From assembly GCA_910890315.1 (NCBI GenBank), contig CAJVGD010000015.1, positions 248,001 through 312,000 on the forward strand: a stretch of DNA of 64,000 nucleotides, read 5' to 3'. The notes beneath the pieces were generated by a model. That model did not search any database. It was not told the origin of the DNA and saw only the letters and a list, made by a program, of their open reading frames with translations. The stretch comes from Serendipita indica DSM 11827 (taxonomy: Eukaryota > Basidiomycota > Agaricomycetes > Sebacinales > Serendipitaceae). The translations under genes and the position numbers were made by a program. Shown piece by piece: positions 1 to 12,141 of the stretch (positions within the stretch are counted from its first letter, which is position 1; each line of letters starts with the position of its first letter).

Positions 1-1075
1 GGTCGCTGGGAGGATGCAAAGAAGGTCATTGCCCGTCTGTCACAAAAGTCGGTCGATCATCCGGATGTCGTTAATGAGGTCGATGATATCCGAGCCGATC
101 TCGAGAAGAATGTCAAGCTCAGCTTTGTCGAACAATTCCGCCAGGCGACCAGCAGCGGCAAGATGTTCTATCGTTGCTCCATTCCGGCTATCATGTGCGT
201 CTGATATTGTCTTTCAATGCCTGATTTTGACCCCTTTTGGCAGGATGTTCTGGCAGCAATGGACTGGTGTCAACTCGATGAACTATTATTCCCCCGTCAT
301 CTTCCAAGAGCTCGGTCTTAGCGGTGGTCGTGCTACTCTCCTTGGAACGGGTATCTATGGTATCGTCAAGATTGTCATGACTGTTGCCGTCCTCTCGCTC
401 GGTATGGAACAGTACGGTCGCAAGGCTCTCCTCGTTTGGGGTGGTGTTGGCCAATCGCTCCCGTGCGTAGTCTCTTTTACTGTATCCTTATATCTGTCTT
501 ACCCCCCCTTGTCTAGCATGTTCTACATTGCCGGCTACCGCCACATCCGTCAAGGCTCGCCCAAGATTGATGGCGCATCCTATGTAGCCATTGTCATGAT
601 CTACCTCTACGTCACATTCTACAGCTTCGGGTGGTCCGTCGCTCCCTGGCCCGCCATGTCCGAGTCGGTGCCCAACCAGCTTCGTTCGCTGACCATGTCG
701 ATTGGTCTCATGTCCAACTGGCTCTTCAACTTTACCATTTCCAAGATTACGCCCATTCTCCTCAACAACATTCGCTGGGGCACATACCTCCTCTTCGCCT
801 GCACCACCATGTCTGCCGTCCTCTGGGCCGTCTTCTTCTTGCCCGAGACCGGAGGATATGCCATCGAGGACATTCACCAGCTTTGGGAGGGCAACTTGCT
901 CAAGCAGTCTATGCGCGACAACAAGTACCTCTTTACGACGTACAACAACCGTGCGGCGGGTGCCGTCGACGCAGACGATATCGAACATCATAAGCGCCAT
1001 ATTTCCAACGAAAAGGCAACGGATTCGTCGAGCAAGGAGTCTGAAGACCGGATTGAAAAGGTCCGCGAGGTGTAG
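1..1075 (+). CDS. MFS sugar/quinate-type transporter, 3' part
   Basis: Membrane importer of the sugar porter branch of the major facilitator superfamily, acting at the plasma membrane; the exact substrate (hexose, quinate or another polyol) cannot be told from this part. The gene runs in from the left edge: frame 1 is open from base 1. I place introns at 195-243 and 463-516, both GT-AG. Visible family marks are FWQQWTGVNSMNYYSP after the first intron (sugar porter TM7 region), a GRKALL loop, the hydrophobic SWS-type segment with PAMSESVPNQLRS, and the closing LPETGG that stands where the family usually has PETKG. The tail after it is hydrophilic and Lys/Glu/Ser-rich, so cytosolic. The N-terminal half with TM1-6 is outside the window. 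Confidence 0.9.
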   Translation, partial: VAGRMQRRSLPVCHKSRSIIRMSLMRSMISEPISRRMSSSALSNNSARRPAAARCSIVAPFRLSCASDIVFQCLILTPFGRMFWQQWTGVNSMNYYSPVIFQELGLSGGRATLLGTGIYGIVKIVMTVAVLSLGMEQYGRKALLVWGGVGQSLPCVVSFTVSLYLSYPPLSSMFYIAGYRHIRQGSPKIDGASYVAIVMIYLYVTFYSFGWSVAPWPAMSESVPNQLRSLTMSIGLMSNWLFNFTISKITPILLNNIRWGTYLLFACTTMSAVLWAVFFLPETGGYAIEDIHQLWEGNLLKQSMRDNKYLFTTYNNRAAGAVDADDIEHHKRHISNEKATDSSSKESEDRIEKVREV

Positions 1076-1745
1076 ACCAGCCTGGGCTTGATTTCTACGT
1101 TTCGTAATGGAAGGACGGGTTGTTGCTTCGTCTTGTGTACATTGTAATATGCCAATGCAATTACTCTCGCATTCCAACGTTGATATTGAGTGGCGAGTGA
1201 GACCTTGAACCTCGACGCCATTTGGCCATTTCTCAGACAACGTGGATAGCAGTGCATTCACGTTGAGATAAATGTACGTGAAATGATCCCCAAATACACG
1301 TTTATCCTTGCCCAACTCTTTCACGACGCCCGTGGGTGTTTCTGTTGCAAAACAAAGGAGCATCACAATTGGAATTACCCGTCTATTTGGACTTGTCTGG
1401 AGTTTCGTTGGATTCCCTTCAACCTAGACTGTCTCGTCGTGCTCCGCGGCAGGCAAGACCCGCTTTGATTCGTGTTATCCTGCAGAGAAGAGTGCTGATT
1501 ATCGTGTCCGTAGTCGTCTTCTCTCGTTGCCAGACGCCCCAGAGTCGTAGATTTATTGATTCGACTTTGCCCGTCGACGACGACGAACAGCGACGACCAA
1601 GGGCGCCAATTCTGTTCTCTCGCTTCGATTTAGAACACTAGCTCACGAATACAACCAACTTATCAAGGCTCACGACGACAGCGAGAACACAGACAACGAC
1701 GACACGACGCCCAACGAGGTGCAGCGACGAGTAGAGGCGTAGACA
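1076..1745. other. Intergenic, no gene seen
   Basis: This 670-bp stretch holds the transporter 3' flank and the 5' flank of the CAF-1 gene. Short open frames occur on both strands but none shows family motifs or intron structure. I found no ACGCGT box despite the S-phase role of the downstream gene. Confidence 0.6.
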
Positions 1746-4687
1746 ATGCTCGTCAAGACTCTAGAAATCGGATGGCACGAGGCGAAACCAATCTACTCTT
1801 GTGACTTTCAGCGAAGGTCGATTCGCACTCCCTCTGGCACCGTCGCCCACAAGTTTGCCACCGCGGGCGCAGACACGTTTGTACGGGTAAGTCTCTTACG
1901 TTGTCTTGTCATGCTCGCCTATGCGGGCTCAGGCTCCTGGGCGCGGTTGGCTGACTCTCCTCTTCTGCAACGTACGCGCAAGTAGATATGGCTCATTCAC
2001 CCAACGGATCCCACTGCGAGTGGCACGGGCGATAAAGGTCCCAAAGCGGAATACCTCAGCACGCTCGCAAAGCACACTGGCGCAGTCAATGTCGTTCGGT
2101 GGAATCCCAGTGGTATGTTCTCTATTTTACATCAACTCTCTTCTTCTCCATCTTCTTTTGTTCGGCCGTCTGCATTTTGCTCACCGGTTTCGGCCCCAGG
2201 CGATCTATTGGCGTCTGCCGCGGATGATGGACTCTTGATCATTTGGACAAGAGACGACAAGGCTCAGGGCAGCGTATGGGGGCGAGACCCTAAAGAAGCC
2301 GCACACGATAAGGAGACGTGGAAACAGCTGCGGACGTTTCGGTGCGTTGAATGGAACTCGGTCCTCCTCCTGAGGCTGACTTTGGAAAATGAAAAGCGTG
2401 TCAGAAAAGGAGACGTACGACCTTGCGTGGTCACCCACGGGTGAATACATACTCGCTGGCAGTACCGACAATACAGCGCGCATCTACTCTGTCGAAGGTG
2501 GGGCCTGCGTTCGCGAGATTGCAGACCACTCCCATTATGTGCAAGGGGTGGCATGGGACCCCATGAATGAGTATATTGCGACCCAGTCTTCGGACCGGAG
2601 CATCAAGCTTTATACGATTACCTCCAAGCATGGAGCATTGGAGACCCACCCGGTCGGCAGCCATTCAAAGATGGTGATTCGTGGATCGAGAGGGCATTCG
2701 AGGAGTAACAGTACGGCGAGTCGTGCCGGCAAGAATAACGGAACCCATTCGAGAGCACCAAGCGTCACTCGGCCGTCACCGTCACCCGCCATCAATACGT
2801 CTACCAATCGAGGCAGAGGACATGTACGCAGGAGCAGTGTATCGAGTGAGGCAAGCAGCGTGAGCATGGCACCGAGCTATTCAGGACGAGATATACGAGA
2901 CAGCATCTCGATTCCTACCAGCGGCACCACCACCGCGATGGATGCACCACTTACACCTGCGACGAGCGTGACCAGTGGTGTTGGTGGAATGTTTTTGCCA
3001 CCCACCTCGACGCCTGCTTCTGCAAGGGATGCAAGTGTCACGCCTGTCAAGGATCCGACGAGCTATCGTGAACCTCGGACGGCGACGACGTCGAGACGTT
3101 CCAGCTTTAGTGGAAGTCAGGCACCTGGAAGCCCGGCCAGTTTTCGTGGTCGCGGAATGATGGACGATAGGTACGCCGTTGACACTGTTGAGGATACGCA
3201 ACTTATGAGGCCAAATCTAGGGACACTCGCTCGAGTTATGGTCGCTCACCGTCACCGATGCCGCCACTTCCTGCTATTCGCACTCCAGCTGCAGCGAGCA
3301 TGAACCTGACAGCGTCGCGGTTGTACGGAGACGAAAACTTTACATCCTTCTTCCGCCGGCTCAGCTTTTCACCGGATGGTAATCTACTCTTCACGCCTGC
3401 GGGCTGGTTTGAAGACAATAGCGTTTCGGTGCATCCCGGAAAGGATGAGGACGTGGCGCTGGAGAATGAGAGAAAGAATGAAGCAGTGCGCGAAGCAACG
3501 TCGAGCTCGTGCGTCTATGTCTACTCCAAAGCCAACTTTTCCAAGTCACCTATTGCGGTATACCCTGGTCATCGTCGCGCAGTCGTCTGCGTCAAGTTTT
3601 CCAATGTGCTCTACGAACTCCGACCGGATATAAATGGTGGTGGGAGCTCGACGCCTGCTCCTCCGGTGACGATTACGCTCGAGCCTGGAAAGGAGGACGT
3701 TGTGGATACGTCGACGTTGATGAATGCGCCGGTCACGGAAAAGATTGGAAACCTTGCTGGTGCTAGTGGAACATCGCGCAAGGAACTTTCGCTGCCGAGT
3801 CCTGCGCTCACCGCTGCGGACACACCTTTGCAGACACCCAAAACTCCCGAGTGCGACGCCTCCGTTGACGCCGGCGCTGGAAGGAGCAGAGCAAGGTGCC
3901 AATGGCGCTACAGCCACGACGTCTTCGGTCTTTCAGTTACCGTATCGGATGATGTTTGCGGTGGCGACACACGATACCGTTGCGATTCATGATACTCAGC
4001 AAGCCGGACCGATTTGTATTTTGAGCAAGTTGCACTATGATAGCTTTACGGATATGGCCTGGTACGTTTTGCGTTGTTGGTGTCGGTTGCATGGCTAATC
4101 ACCAAAACAGGTCGCATGATGGGCATATTCTAACCCTCGTATCATCTGATGGCTATTGCACAGTGATTGTATTTGACGAGAACATGGCGACGTATTCAAT
4201 TCAGCAACGTGATTTGCAGCTCAAGTCGGTCACCTTGGCCCATTCACATTCCGTCGTCAATCCTGCTGTACACAGTACCCCGACGCATGGATCTACATCC
4301 ATGTTGTCTGCTTCATCATCTACGCCATTACCTGCTTCTACCAGCGGTGGACTGGGGCCTGGATCGCCACTCGTTCACCCGCCACCCTCGCCGTTTGTCC
4401 CACCTCACGCGCCCTCTCCAGCGGTATCACTCAAGGAACTACCTGGCCCATCTGCGCATGCACATGGATATGGAGGAGCACCTTCGCTCAAGCGGACTGC
4501 GTCGACGTTTGACCCGCCCTTGACGCCAGCAGCGAGTGTCGTTGGAGGAGGTGATGGGGATACTGCGATGAGCACCACTGGTGGTGGGAATGGGACGGAG
4601 AGTGAGCAAGAGAGGGAGCGGGGGGATGAAGGACCTGCGAAGAAGCGACGACGGATCGAGTTGCAGCATCATGGTGCGGCTGTATGA
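1746..4687 (+). CDS. CAC2: Chromatin assembly factor 1 p60 subunit (Cac2/CHAF1B-like WD40 protein)
   Basis: WD40 subunit of CAF-1, the nuclear histone chaperone that deposits H3-H4 behind replication forks. The start MLVKTLEIGWHEAKPIYSCD is the family N-terminus. Seven exons fit: introns 1887-1985, 2113-2199, 2342-2396, 3171-3220, 3864-3936 (weak donor GTTGAC) and 4062-4110, giving 842 residues in frame. WD repeats show as TAGADTFVRIW, NVVRWNPSGDLLASAADDG, YDLAWSPTGEYILAG, YVQGVAWDPMNEYIAT, then LPYRMMFAVATHDTVAIHD and FTDMAWSHDGHILT. A Ser/Thr/Pro-rich insert of about 150 residues (about 2690-3170) splits the repeats, and the tail is Pro/Ser-rich, ending in KKRRRIELQ, a likely nuclear signal. 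The intron at 3864 is the least secure; without it the frame breaks near 3850-3940, which could instead be a sequence error. Confidence 0.9.
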
Positions 4688-5236
4688 CATGGTTTTTTAT
4701 TCTTCTTGATTCTTGATGTACATGGTGTTTTTGCTCTAGTACCGACCAATTTTGCATCAAACGTGTATCCGGGCCGAGCGAGTTGGCCAGTGAGCCCTCG
4801 AATTTTACAAAGGATTGACGTGCCCGACGTTTCCGACAGGACAGACGACCGGTTATATCCATTCGCCGCCTCGTGCTCATTGGATGGGTGGTGGCAGTTT
4901 GTGGCTTATCAGGTCAGTTTCTCGAGGCCATTTGCTGATGGATGAAACGGACTAGCTTTTGCTCCTTGGAATCTCTGCACACGATTTGGGCGCTCGGAGT
5001 ACGTTTGGCCGTTATCCACCTCGTTCTCGGCTCTGCCCGTTTATTTGTAGGCGAGTAAGCGACGACTCGTGGCAAGGCCCCCTCCCCCATGTGTCTGTTA
5101 TTGAACTTTACGGGTTCATATAAGCTCATCGTTGTCTCACGCAGGGCTGGGCTTTCTTCCTTCTCCCTCTGGAGGGCAACTTGAACGCTGACGCTTGGAC
5201 AGAATACTGTAGTATAATTTGGCCTAATCGCAGGAG
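4688..5236. other. Intergenic, no gene seen
   Basis: CAF-1 3' flank and receptor 5' flank. The 4706-4945 open frame has no recognisable motif and no neighbour exons. Confidence 0.55.
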
Positions 5237-7163
5237 ATGAACAATGCCACGATCCCTGTACCAGAGACGAGTGGCACGTCCAATGCGACTATAATGGCTT
5301 GTAATGCCATTAGTATCGCTGCATGTGCTTCTACACTTGCACTCTACTTTACCCTCTTGTCAACTTCAAAGTACAGACGGCTTATGCGACGCACCAGTCT
5401 CGTCCTCGCTGCGTGCATGGCCTCATCTGACCTTGTGTTGCACGTACGTCTTTCCTTATTCTTCCTCTAAGATTTTCTGCTGATCAAGGCGCTTTGGTAT
5501 TGTGCGTCTAGTGTGCGAATCTCGCTGGATATGGGCCACTCCCTGAAGGGTTTCTATGTGCCTGGGTCGGAGGATTCTTATTCGCTGGACCTTCAATGCT
5601 CTCCATATTCTACTCGTGCTGTATTGCGCTCAACTCGCAACTCGCCTTTGTCTTGCATCGACGACCATCTGCGCGTGCGCTGAAATATTATGTCGTCTTG
5701 CCGTTTATCTTAATGATGATCATCTGTATGTGTGCCATTTCGCGGGTGTTTGACGTGCAGAACTGACAAAGCCAGCTTGTTCGGCTCTCGCCACGGGCTC
5801 CTTTGGATACGATCAATCGTGGGGCTATTGCTGGTACAACACCGTCAATGTTCCACCAGACCTCGTTCTCATTCGTATCATTTTCACATACTCACTCCCT
5901 ACTTTGCTCTGCATCCTCTACTTGGTCTTTGCTACCATCACCATCACCTTTGCCGTCTTTGGCAAGTATGGGCCCTTTCGATACCGAGACGGTTCTCCCT
6001 CGCCATCTTCTCCACGGAGACCCTCTACTGAGAGAGCTGTGGGGGATTCTGCGCGCAGAAACGCTCCCAAACCCAGTCCTCCTCCCGTGGCGACCTCTGG
6101 AGGCGCAAAGCCAACCGCAGATCCGACAAGGGTTGACGATGCAGGATGTGATAAGGGGCCTAATGAGAGACCCTCGATCGCCGGAAGCCCTCTCTACCCG
6201 ATCAATGTCTACCCACCGACTTCGCCCGGTGTCACACCTGACACGGACGTCGACGCACGCTCATCGGAACACCACACTTTTCCACCCCTCTCCGTCTTTG
6301 CACTCCAACAGGACGGCAAAATACTACGCGCACCACACAAAGGCAGTCAACGAGGGTTGCTGGCAATGCTAATCAAGAGCAAGATGGCGACTGCTCATTC
6401 TCAGGATGCTTCTTATATCAAAGAGGCCAAGCACGCTCCAGAGGACACAAAGGATAGTGCAAGCGTACGCGTAGGAGGAGCACCAAAGACGTCGATGAAG
6501 GATGTTGTGGTACGGCAGCTGACATTCCGCTTGATCGGTACGCCCAACTCATTTGTCACGCATACTTACCGAGGATGAAAAATAGGGTACATCGTCGCAC
6601 CCATCTTGTGCCTTCTCCCCGGAATCATCCTCGACCTCGTCGCCAAAGTCTTTCCAAAACTCGTCGTCCCGAGCTCGCTAAACGGACTCCTCGACGGTTT
6701 AAACGGCCTCATTGGCCTCTTCAACTCTATCCTCATGCTCTCTGACCCGTCTCTCCTCGCCGTATGGAACGACGTGCGTGTCCGGTCAGCTAGACAGTTT
6801 AATCCCATTCGACGCGTCCTGGGTTTGGGTTCGCGGAATGGCGAGCGGATTGAAGAGGCAGCTGAAGCCGTGGATGACTCTCAGAGGCAGGCAGAGGCAA
6901 GAGTTGCAGTCGACAACTCGATATTTGCGAGGACACGTCGGGATGAAGAAGAGGGAGAAGAGTATGAGGAGGCAAAGGCCGAAGACGCAAACGAGAGTCT
7001 CCAGGTCAATGTCGAAGAACATAAACGGGGCCGCTCGCCTTTTGCGAAAAGAGGTCGACCACGAGCACCGTTGCAGGTCCATGTCCAAGTCAACGTTACG
7101 CAGCGCGTAATGAAGCGGCAGTCTCGTGTCGAGCTTATGGAGAACTGGTTATCCGGACTATGA
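5237..7163 (+). CDS. Fungal seven-transmembrane receptor, Git3/cAMP-receptor-like
   Basis: Predicted G-protein-coupled receptor of the fungal Git3/Dicty-CAR-like group, likely a plasma-membrane nutrient or signal sensor. Four exons (5237-5443, 5512-5725, 5776-6537, 6586-7163) join in phase to 586 residues. TM1-TM5 occupy about residues 18-230: NAISIAACASTLALYFTLLS, the TM2 end before a Cys-rich turn (CANLAGYGPLPEGFLCAWVG), SMLSIFYSCCIALNSQ, YYVVLPFILMMII and the TM5 region with YSLPTLLCILYLVF. A Ser/Pro-rich third cytoplasmic loop of about 200 residues follows, then TM6 (YIVAPILCLLPGIILDLV) and TM7 (DGLNGLIGLFNSILMLSDP). The C-tail is charged. The two extracellular Cys (about residues 70 and 86) suit the usual disulfide. 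The ligand is unknown. The gene ends only 83 bp from the convergent 7TM gene. Confidence 0.82.
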
Positions 7164-7246
7164 TACGACTTGATTTCCGATCAATGCTATAGGGGGAAAG
7201 AAATGTACGTCTATAAGTCACAAACCTATAAAGATGCGAAATAAAC

Positions 7247-9397
7247 TTAGAGCGCCCTGCCCGTATGCTGACGAGGAGAGTCTCCTTCATGTTCCTCGTC
7301 GATTCTATCCTGCCGAACCGTACGATATGCTCCGTTTCCTGTGCTTCCGCCCCGCGAGAGCATAGAATGTTCCGTGGGTGACCGACTATCATTCTCACTT
7401 CGCATATCCCACCAGTCCAGGCCCTTTGATTGCTGGTGCTGATGATATGCGCTTTTCCCACCGGAATGAGCCAATGGTTCGTTTTGATTTGGAGTATTGC
7501 CGACAGCCGCGAGGTCCTCTGCGGGGAGATGAACCGCCAAGTCGACGCCATCGTCGCCAAAGACGGTCTGTGTCTGTGTGACCGTTACTTGTGCTGGACG
7601 CCATTTGACAGAAGCTTGCGTGCGCCCAATCGAATGTCGTCTCGCATGCCCGCCAGAACTAATATCTACAACACCTTCTCGTTCGGTGGTCGTGGCTGCG
7701 GTAGCAGTCGAAGATGGTACCCAGTCGTACTCGTCCTCACCCTTGTACCTTCCGATAAACGGGTTTGCACTCCGTGGGCTCGCGAGGTGGTCCAGTTGAA
7801 TGTCGCGTGTCGTATTGTTGTTCACCATCCGTGGACGGCTTGTCAGATCCATGGTCGGAATCGTCGTTTGCTGTGCGTTGGCCGCCTTGAAGTAGACACC
7901 GCGCAGGGACAGGATGAGTCGGTTACACGCAAGCGAGCAGAGCGGAATGTTGAGACTAAACGAAACAGAGGTTAGGGCACCGTTTCATGCGACGATGCGG
8001 GTACACACTTTGCATCCGCGACCGGCTGATAAAGCTGAGAAACGGATCAGCGGCTTGGTCTGATACAGCGGCAAAAATTTGGACATACAACCGGGACCAT
8101 GGTTGCGGTGATCATGAATACAAGTACGGCTGAAAATGTGTGAGTGCCTGTTTAACCATCTGCCGAGGCGGCTAACCGGTAATGGCGGCATAGTAGAGCG
8201 CACCGCTGGGAACGCGTCAACACAACGTTTGATCACGATCAGAGAGAAACCTACTCGCGAATGAGGACCGTGAGGACCGGCGTTTGACTGCGAAACTTCT
8301 TTCCCCAGGCTTTTACAATGACCATGGCGAAAATGACCGTCTGCAATCACGAGGTTAGCAGGCTTGGACAAGAGTCGTCCAGAAAACGTACATCGATAGC
8401 TAATGCCATTGTGAACAAGCTGAATAATTCACTTGGCGGTGACCGTTTGCATACTGTCAAGCTGCGTGGTGCTGCCAGAACATTGAGCAAATTGTGGCGT
8501 GATCCCGGCAATCATTTGCACCTACCAGGGGTGACGAGTGGTATAGTCGGCTACGGAAGATTCAGTCAGTGATGAGTCGTTCCTTTGGGAATTTCAAACA
8601 TACCAGAGGCGGCACCCCACGAATGGCAATAGCGGACGGCAGGCCAATTGCAAAGATGGCAATGAGGATCCACATGACTTTTCGTGAACCATTGTACAAT
8701 GCCCAAACACGGAGCATGAGCAACACGTCGACAATGGCGATATTGATCTACAGCTGCTGTCAGCGGCGCGTCTCAGGGGTGGTGGTCGAAACGACGGACC
8801 AGGCCGCTCCAGGCGGTGAATTGAATGGCAATACTGCAACTGTATGGTGTTCAATAGGTCGATTAGTCTCTTTCAGATTGACATACGCCTGAGACGAGGG
8901 TCAGCGAGCGAGGTGAGTCGCGGTTTCCAACCTACAGCTTGGGTTGGTCGGGCGTATGCCATTGCCCAAATCCTCACGAACACGCTCGCTAATGGCCAAT
9001 AACGATTCTTCGTGTGCCATTAGCCACCATTGCCCCGCCTGCCTGAGCGTCGGACGTACCAGGAACCACAAAACTTTGGCGACTGAGAACGCCGGCTTCG
9101 TCTGCCAGACGTATCGAACCTCGTCCGCACTAATGACAGACCTATTAGCATGAAAATGTTGATTTTGGTTGATGGCACTCACAATGTGAGCAGGAAATCG
9201 TAGAGAAGTAGAGTAGCCATCGACTGGGTGAGCTAGAAGCAAGACGATGCCGTTAGCCAGCGCCGTATGAGATGTGGTGACATAGAACGTACATATCTTC
9301 CATCAATTCTACGGGCGTGGTAGAACTGGAACTGCTCCAAGGTCACTCCAAGTGCATTGAGTCCTGCTTGCTGCTCCGGTGAGAGCGTCGTAGTCAT
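7247..9397 (-). CDS. DUF6533-type seven-transmembrane protein
   Basis: Multi-exon membrane protein of the basidiomycete DUF6533 family; function of the family is unknown. Start ATG at 9395-9397 (MTTTLSPEQQ...). Exons I can read: 9397 to about 9293; about 9232-9183 (ATLLLYDFLLTL); about 9150-9062, carrying the family hallmark SADEVRYVWQTKPAFSVAKV; a segment near 8980 (IWAMAYARPTQ); then INIAIVDVLLMLRVWALYNG and MWILIAIFAIGLPSAIAIRG near 8750-8610; IADGHF-type TM near 8330; SAVLVFMITATMVPVVC near 8120-8080; and the last exon with IPLCSLACNRLILSLRGVYF followed by a hydrophilic 200-residue tail ending at 7247. The SLRG(V/M)YF box before the tail is typical of the family. Small exon limits in the middle are approximate. 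Confidence 0.75.
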
Positions 9398-10245
9398 GAT
9401 TACGCCGAAGCAGTCTTTCCAGACGTCTCAAAGAGAATAAAGAAGGGGTATGTGAGGAGAGGGGAATGGTGGAGAGGGAGAGAGAAAGGTGAAGGCGACG
9501 TCTGGGGCTGGAACACCAAAGTTGGAAGCCGACAGAGTCTCTGGTGATACCGTGGCGTGAATTGGCGTAGAGATTGAGTGTCCAAGGGCCGTGTTCACAC
9601 GACAGCCCGTTGCAAATGGCATCCGAAGCCTATAAAGCAGCAGTTTGACCCTGTTTTTTGCCTTTTGATCCTCAGTTACCACTGCGCCCTCCGACTTTTC
9701 CGCGGGGTCGGCAGCCAAGCCGTACTCTGTTCTCGGTTCATCGACGGTTCAACCAGCTCTCAGAGATCAAGGGCGACTCCCAGACCAAATGAGAGGATCT
9801 CACAAGCGAAGTGTTTGCCCATGAGACTTTGCGAAGCTTCTGATCGTACCTCGAGACCATGATTTAGACAATAAGGTTCGTGGCCGTGTGCATCGCGATG
9901 AGCTCATGGATGTATCGAACGAACCGAGCCCAGCTAAGTGCACCCTTCCACGCGCAAACGGTGACAGATGTGGGGACTAAAAGGTAGGTGATTAGCAGTC
10001 ATGCTACTGTCATACTTGACATTTGTCGCGGAAGCATCGGGAAACAAATAGAGAACGACGCCTATTCGCTCCGCGGTTGTGTCGCTGAACAGGGTCGCCT
10101 CCCAGAACAGAGAACTACCGAGCCAAAGGTGATGAGAACTGCTTCCGATCATTCAATGTCTTGTCTCGTGCGAACTTTGCCCAAGGAGCCATCTGGGTAG
10201 TTATCAATCGAATTGATACGAAAAAGGGGGAGTGGTACATACCTC
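9398..10245. other. Intergenic or unresolved short coding remnants
   Basis: Mostly no gene. On the minus strand about 9985-9864 reads like a final exon (SVTVCAWKGALSWARFVRYI and a following IHELIAMHTATNLIV stop), but I could not connect it to upstream exons with sound splice sites. It may be a remnant or a badly resolved small gene. Confidence 0.35.
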
Positions 10246-11579
10246 TTACACTTCACGGTAGATGAGCTCCAGTTGAGCACCTTGATCCGAGAACACCCTC
10301 CGCCATGTATCCAGTGGGAGGTCGTCCCAAGCTTGCGCGGCCGGGCCATTGTCGGTCTTCAAAGGCACGCTGGAAATACGCACCATGCGCAAGTTAGGAC
10401 TGCTTTCAGGGGTGAGGTGCCGGAAGTGGTCTGCCCAGAGCTGCTCGCGGAGATGCAACGTTAATGGCGCATCGGCATCCGGCCATGGGTTGTGAAACGG
10501 CACTTCGTACACTTCCAACGACCTACTTGGCAAAACAAATGCGTGAGTGCGCGTGGTGGGTTGTGTAATACGATGAGCTGCCGTATATTTGGGAATAGGT
10601 CGTTTGATGGCATAGTGATTCCTAAATTGACTTCTGCAAAGCGCCTGCCCATTGTCGTGCCTTGGGCGTTATAGACTTTGATCGTCGTCAGCTTGGATCC
10701 GTGGCTTCCCCAGAATGAGTGCAGCGCAAGGGCTGGACTCAACGTGCCGAGATGGACAGTGTCGAGACTTGGAAGGTTCCATCGAGAGAGATACCTTCCA
10801 AACTCGATAGAGATGAGGGGAGCTTGGTTCCCGAGGTCGAGGACGCGAAGATATGGAAGCGAGACGGGTGGTTTGTGGGTGACTGCCAACGTTCCGACAT
10901 TCGGAGGCAGTTGGAGGATGACAAGATTGGATAGGTGGGGGATGTGACGAAAGAATGTCGATGCAGGGTACCCATCCAGGGCATGATGGCCTACGACGAG
11001 TTGAAGGTTGGGACAATGGTTCGCCAGCGCAGACCGGAGGGATAGGTCGATCAGGTCGAGCATCCGAGCGTCTTCAAATGAGACGGAGCCTCGGAAGAAG
11101 ACGAGCTCGGCGCAGTATTCGATGACGTCGGTGAGTTGTCTCTGGAACGCGCTTATGGATCGGCTATCCAAGAGGTCTGTATCCTCTTCACTAATGCTGA
11201 ACTCTAGACGACGGACAAATTTGCGGACCCAAGGAAGCCTCTTGAGTGTCTTTACGCATCCATGGAGCTTTGAGGGATCGCGAATAATGATGGAGCGATA
11301 AAAATGTTCGGCCGTCATCTGGAACCAATCTCTGCAGACGAGGATGAGGGACAGCCGCAAATATGCCTGTTGATCGCGAAATTGAGGGTTCTCCAAGAGC
11401 ATGAACCCATTTGATTCCTCGCCCGCTATCTGTCTTCTCGCCAATTCGAGCTTTGTCTGCTCTTCTGACCCTGGATGCGTCCTTTGGATCCATTCATGGA
11501 TGTCACACTCTCCTTGGAAATAGGTAGCATGCGCAAAGACTTCCTTCCAGAGTTCTGGCGGGAGCCAGAGTGCAGTCAT
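10246..11579 (-). CDS. F-box/LRR-like protein
   Basis: Likely substrate adaptor of an SCF ubiquitin ligase, with a short N-terminal F-box-like helix pair and a leucine-rich body. The start is the ATG at 11577-11579 (MTALWLPPELWKEVFAHAT), since the LPPELWKEVF pattern is where such proteins begin; the frame stays open upstream to 11723 but that part is Ile/Phe-rich and lacks motif. One 86-bp intron, 10441-10526 (donor GTAGGT, acceptor GAGCAG), joins FCQ to LWADHFRHL and restores the frame exactly, giving 415 residues. LRR-like strands include LSNLVILQLPPNVGTL, PYLRVLDLGNQAPLISIE and SLDTVHLGTLSPAL. It is divergent from RNR1 with 355 bp between start codons. Confidence 0.72.
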
Positions 11580-11737
11580 TAATGTGGCGGAGAAGAAGAT
11601 GGAGTGGATGCTCCGTGTGAAGATATATACTATAGGTAATTGTAAATATACGCGCATAGAGAATGCGTGAGTATGATCTACTGCCTGGCCTTTGTCCAAA
11701 TCTCGGAGGATGTCCATGAGCATATACGAGTCTCTTA

Positions 11738-12141
11738 ACGCGTTCTGCTTGCGCTTTTACATTTTCTGAATATTCTGAGAATATCCATCCGGCGTCTGGG
11801 CGGTCCCCGGGGTCTGCAATCGGCGTCAATGGGCGCGTCCAACGCGGTGGGACAAACAACGAGCAACTCGTTCTCTCCCACATTCCTCTGCCCCTCGTCC
11901 CCCACAGCGCCGGCGCAGAAATACTCTAAACGCCATGGCATACGTATTCAAGCGTGGTCAGTATCATCCTCCGTCTTGCCACATCTCTCCGCTTTGCCGT
12001 CCTCACGCGTCTTTTTGCCCTCATTTCTCGTGTCAACGCGTGTATCTGACCCTCTTACGTCTTATATCTTGTTATCGTGCATGATCTACAGATGGGTACG
12101 TCTAGACGCGTCGAGCGCGCGCAGAGCCCTTAGCGACGCGT
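11738..12141. promoter_or_regulatory. ACGCGT (MCB-like) box cluster at RNR1
   Basis: ACGCGT occurs at 11738-11743 in the shared F-box/RNR1 promoter and at 12005-12010, 12036-12041, 12106-12111 and 12136-12141, all four inside RNR1 intron 1 (11961-12160). ACGCGT is the core site of the MBF (Mbp1-Swi6) G1/S factor, and RNR genes are classic MBF targets in ascomycete yeasts. The motif is palindromic, so no strand is given. Confidence 0.6.

Noticed and set aside
488-1366. 292-residue minus-strand open frame across the transporter gene
   Set aside because: It lies antisense to well-supported transporter exons with clear sugar-porter motifs; composition is that of a reverse shadow.
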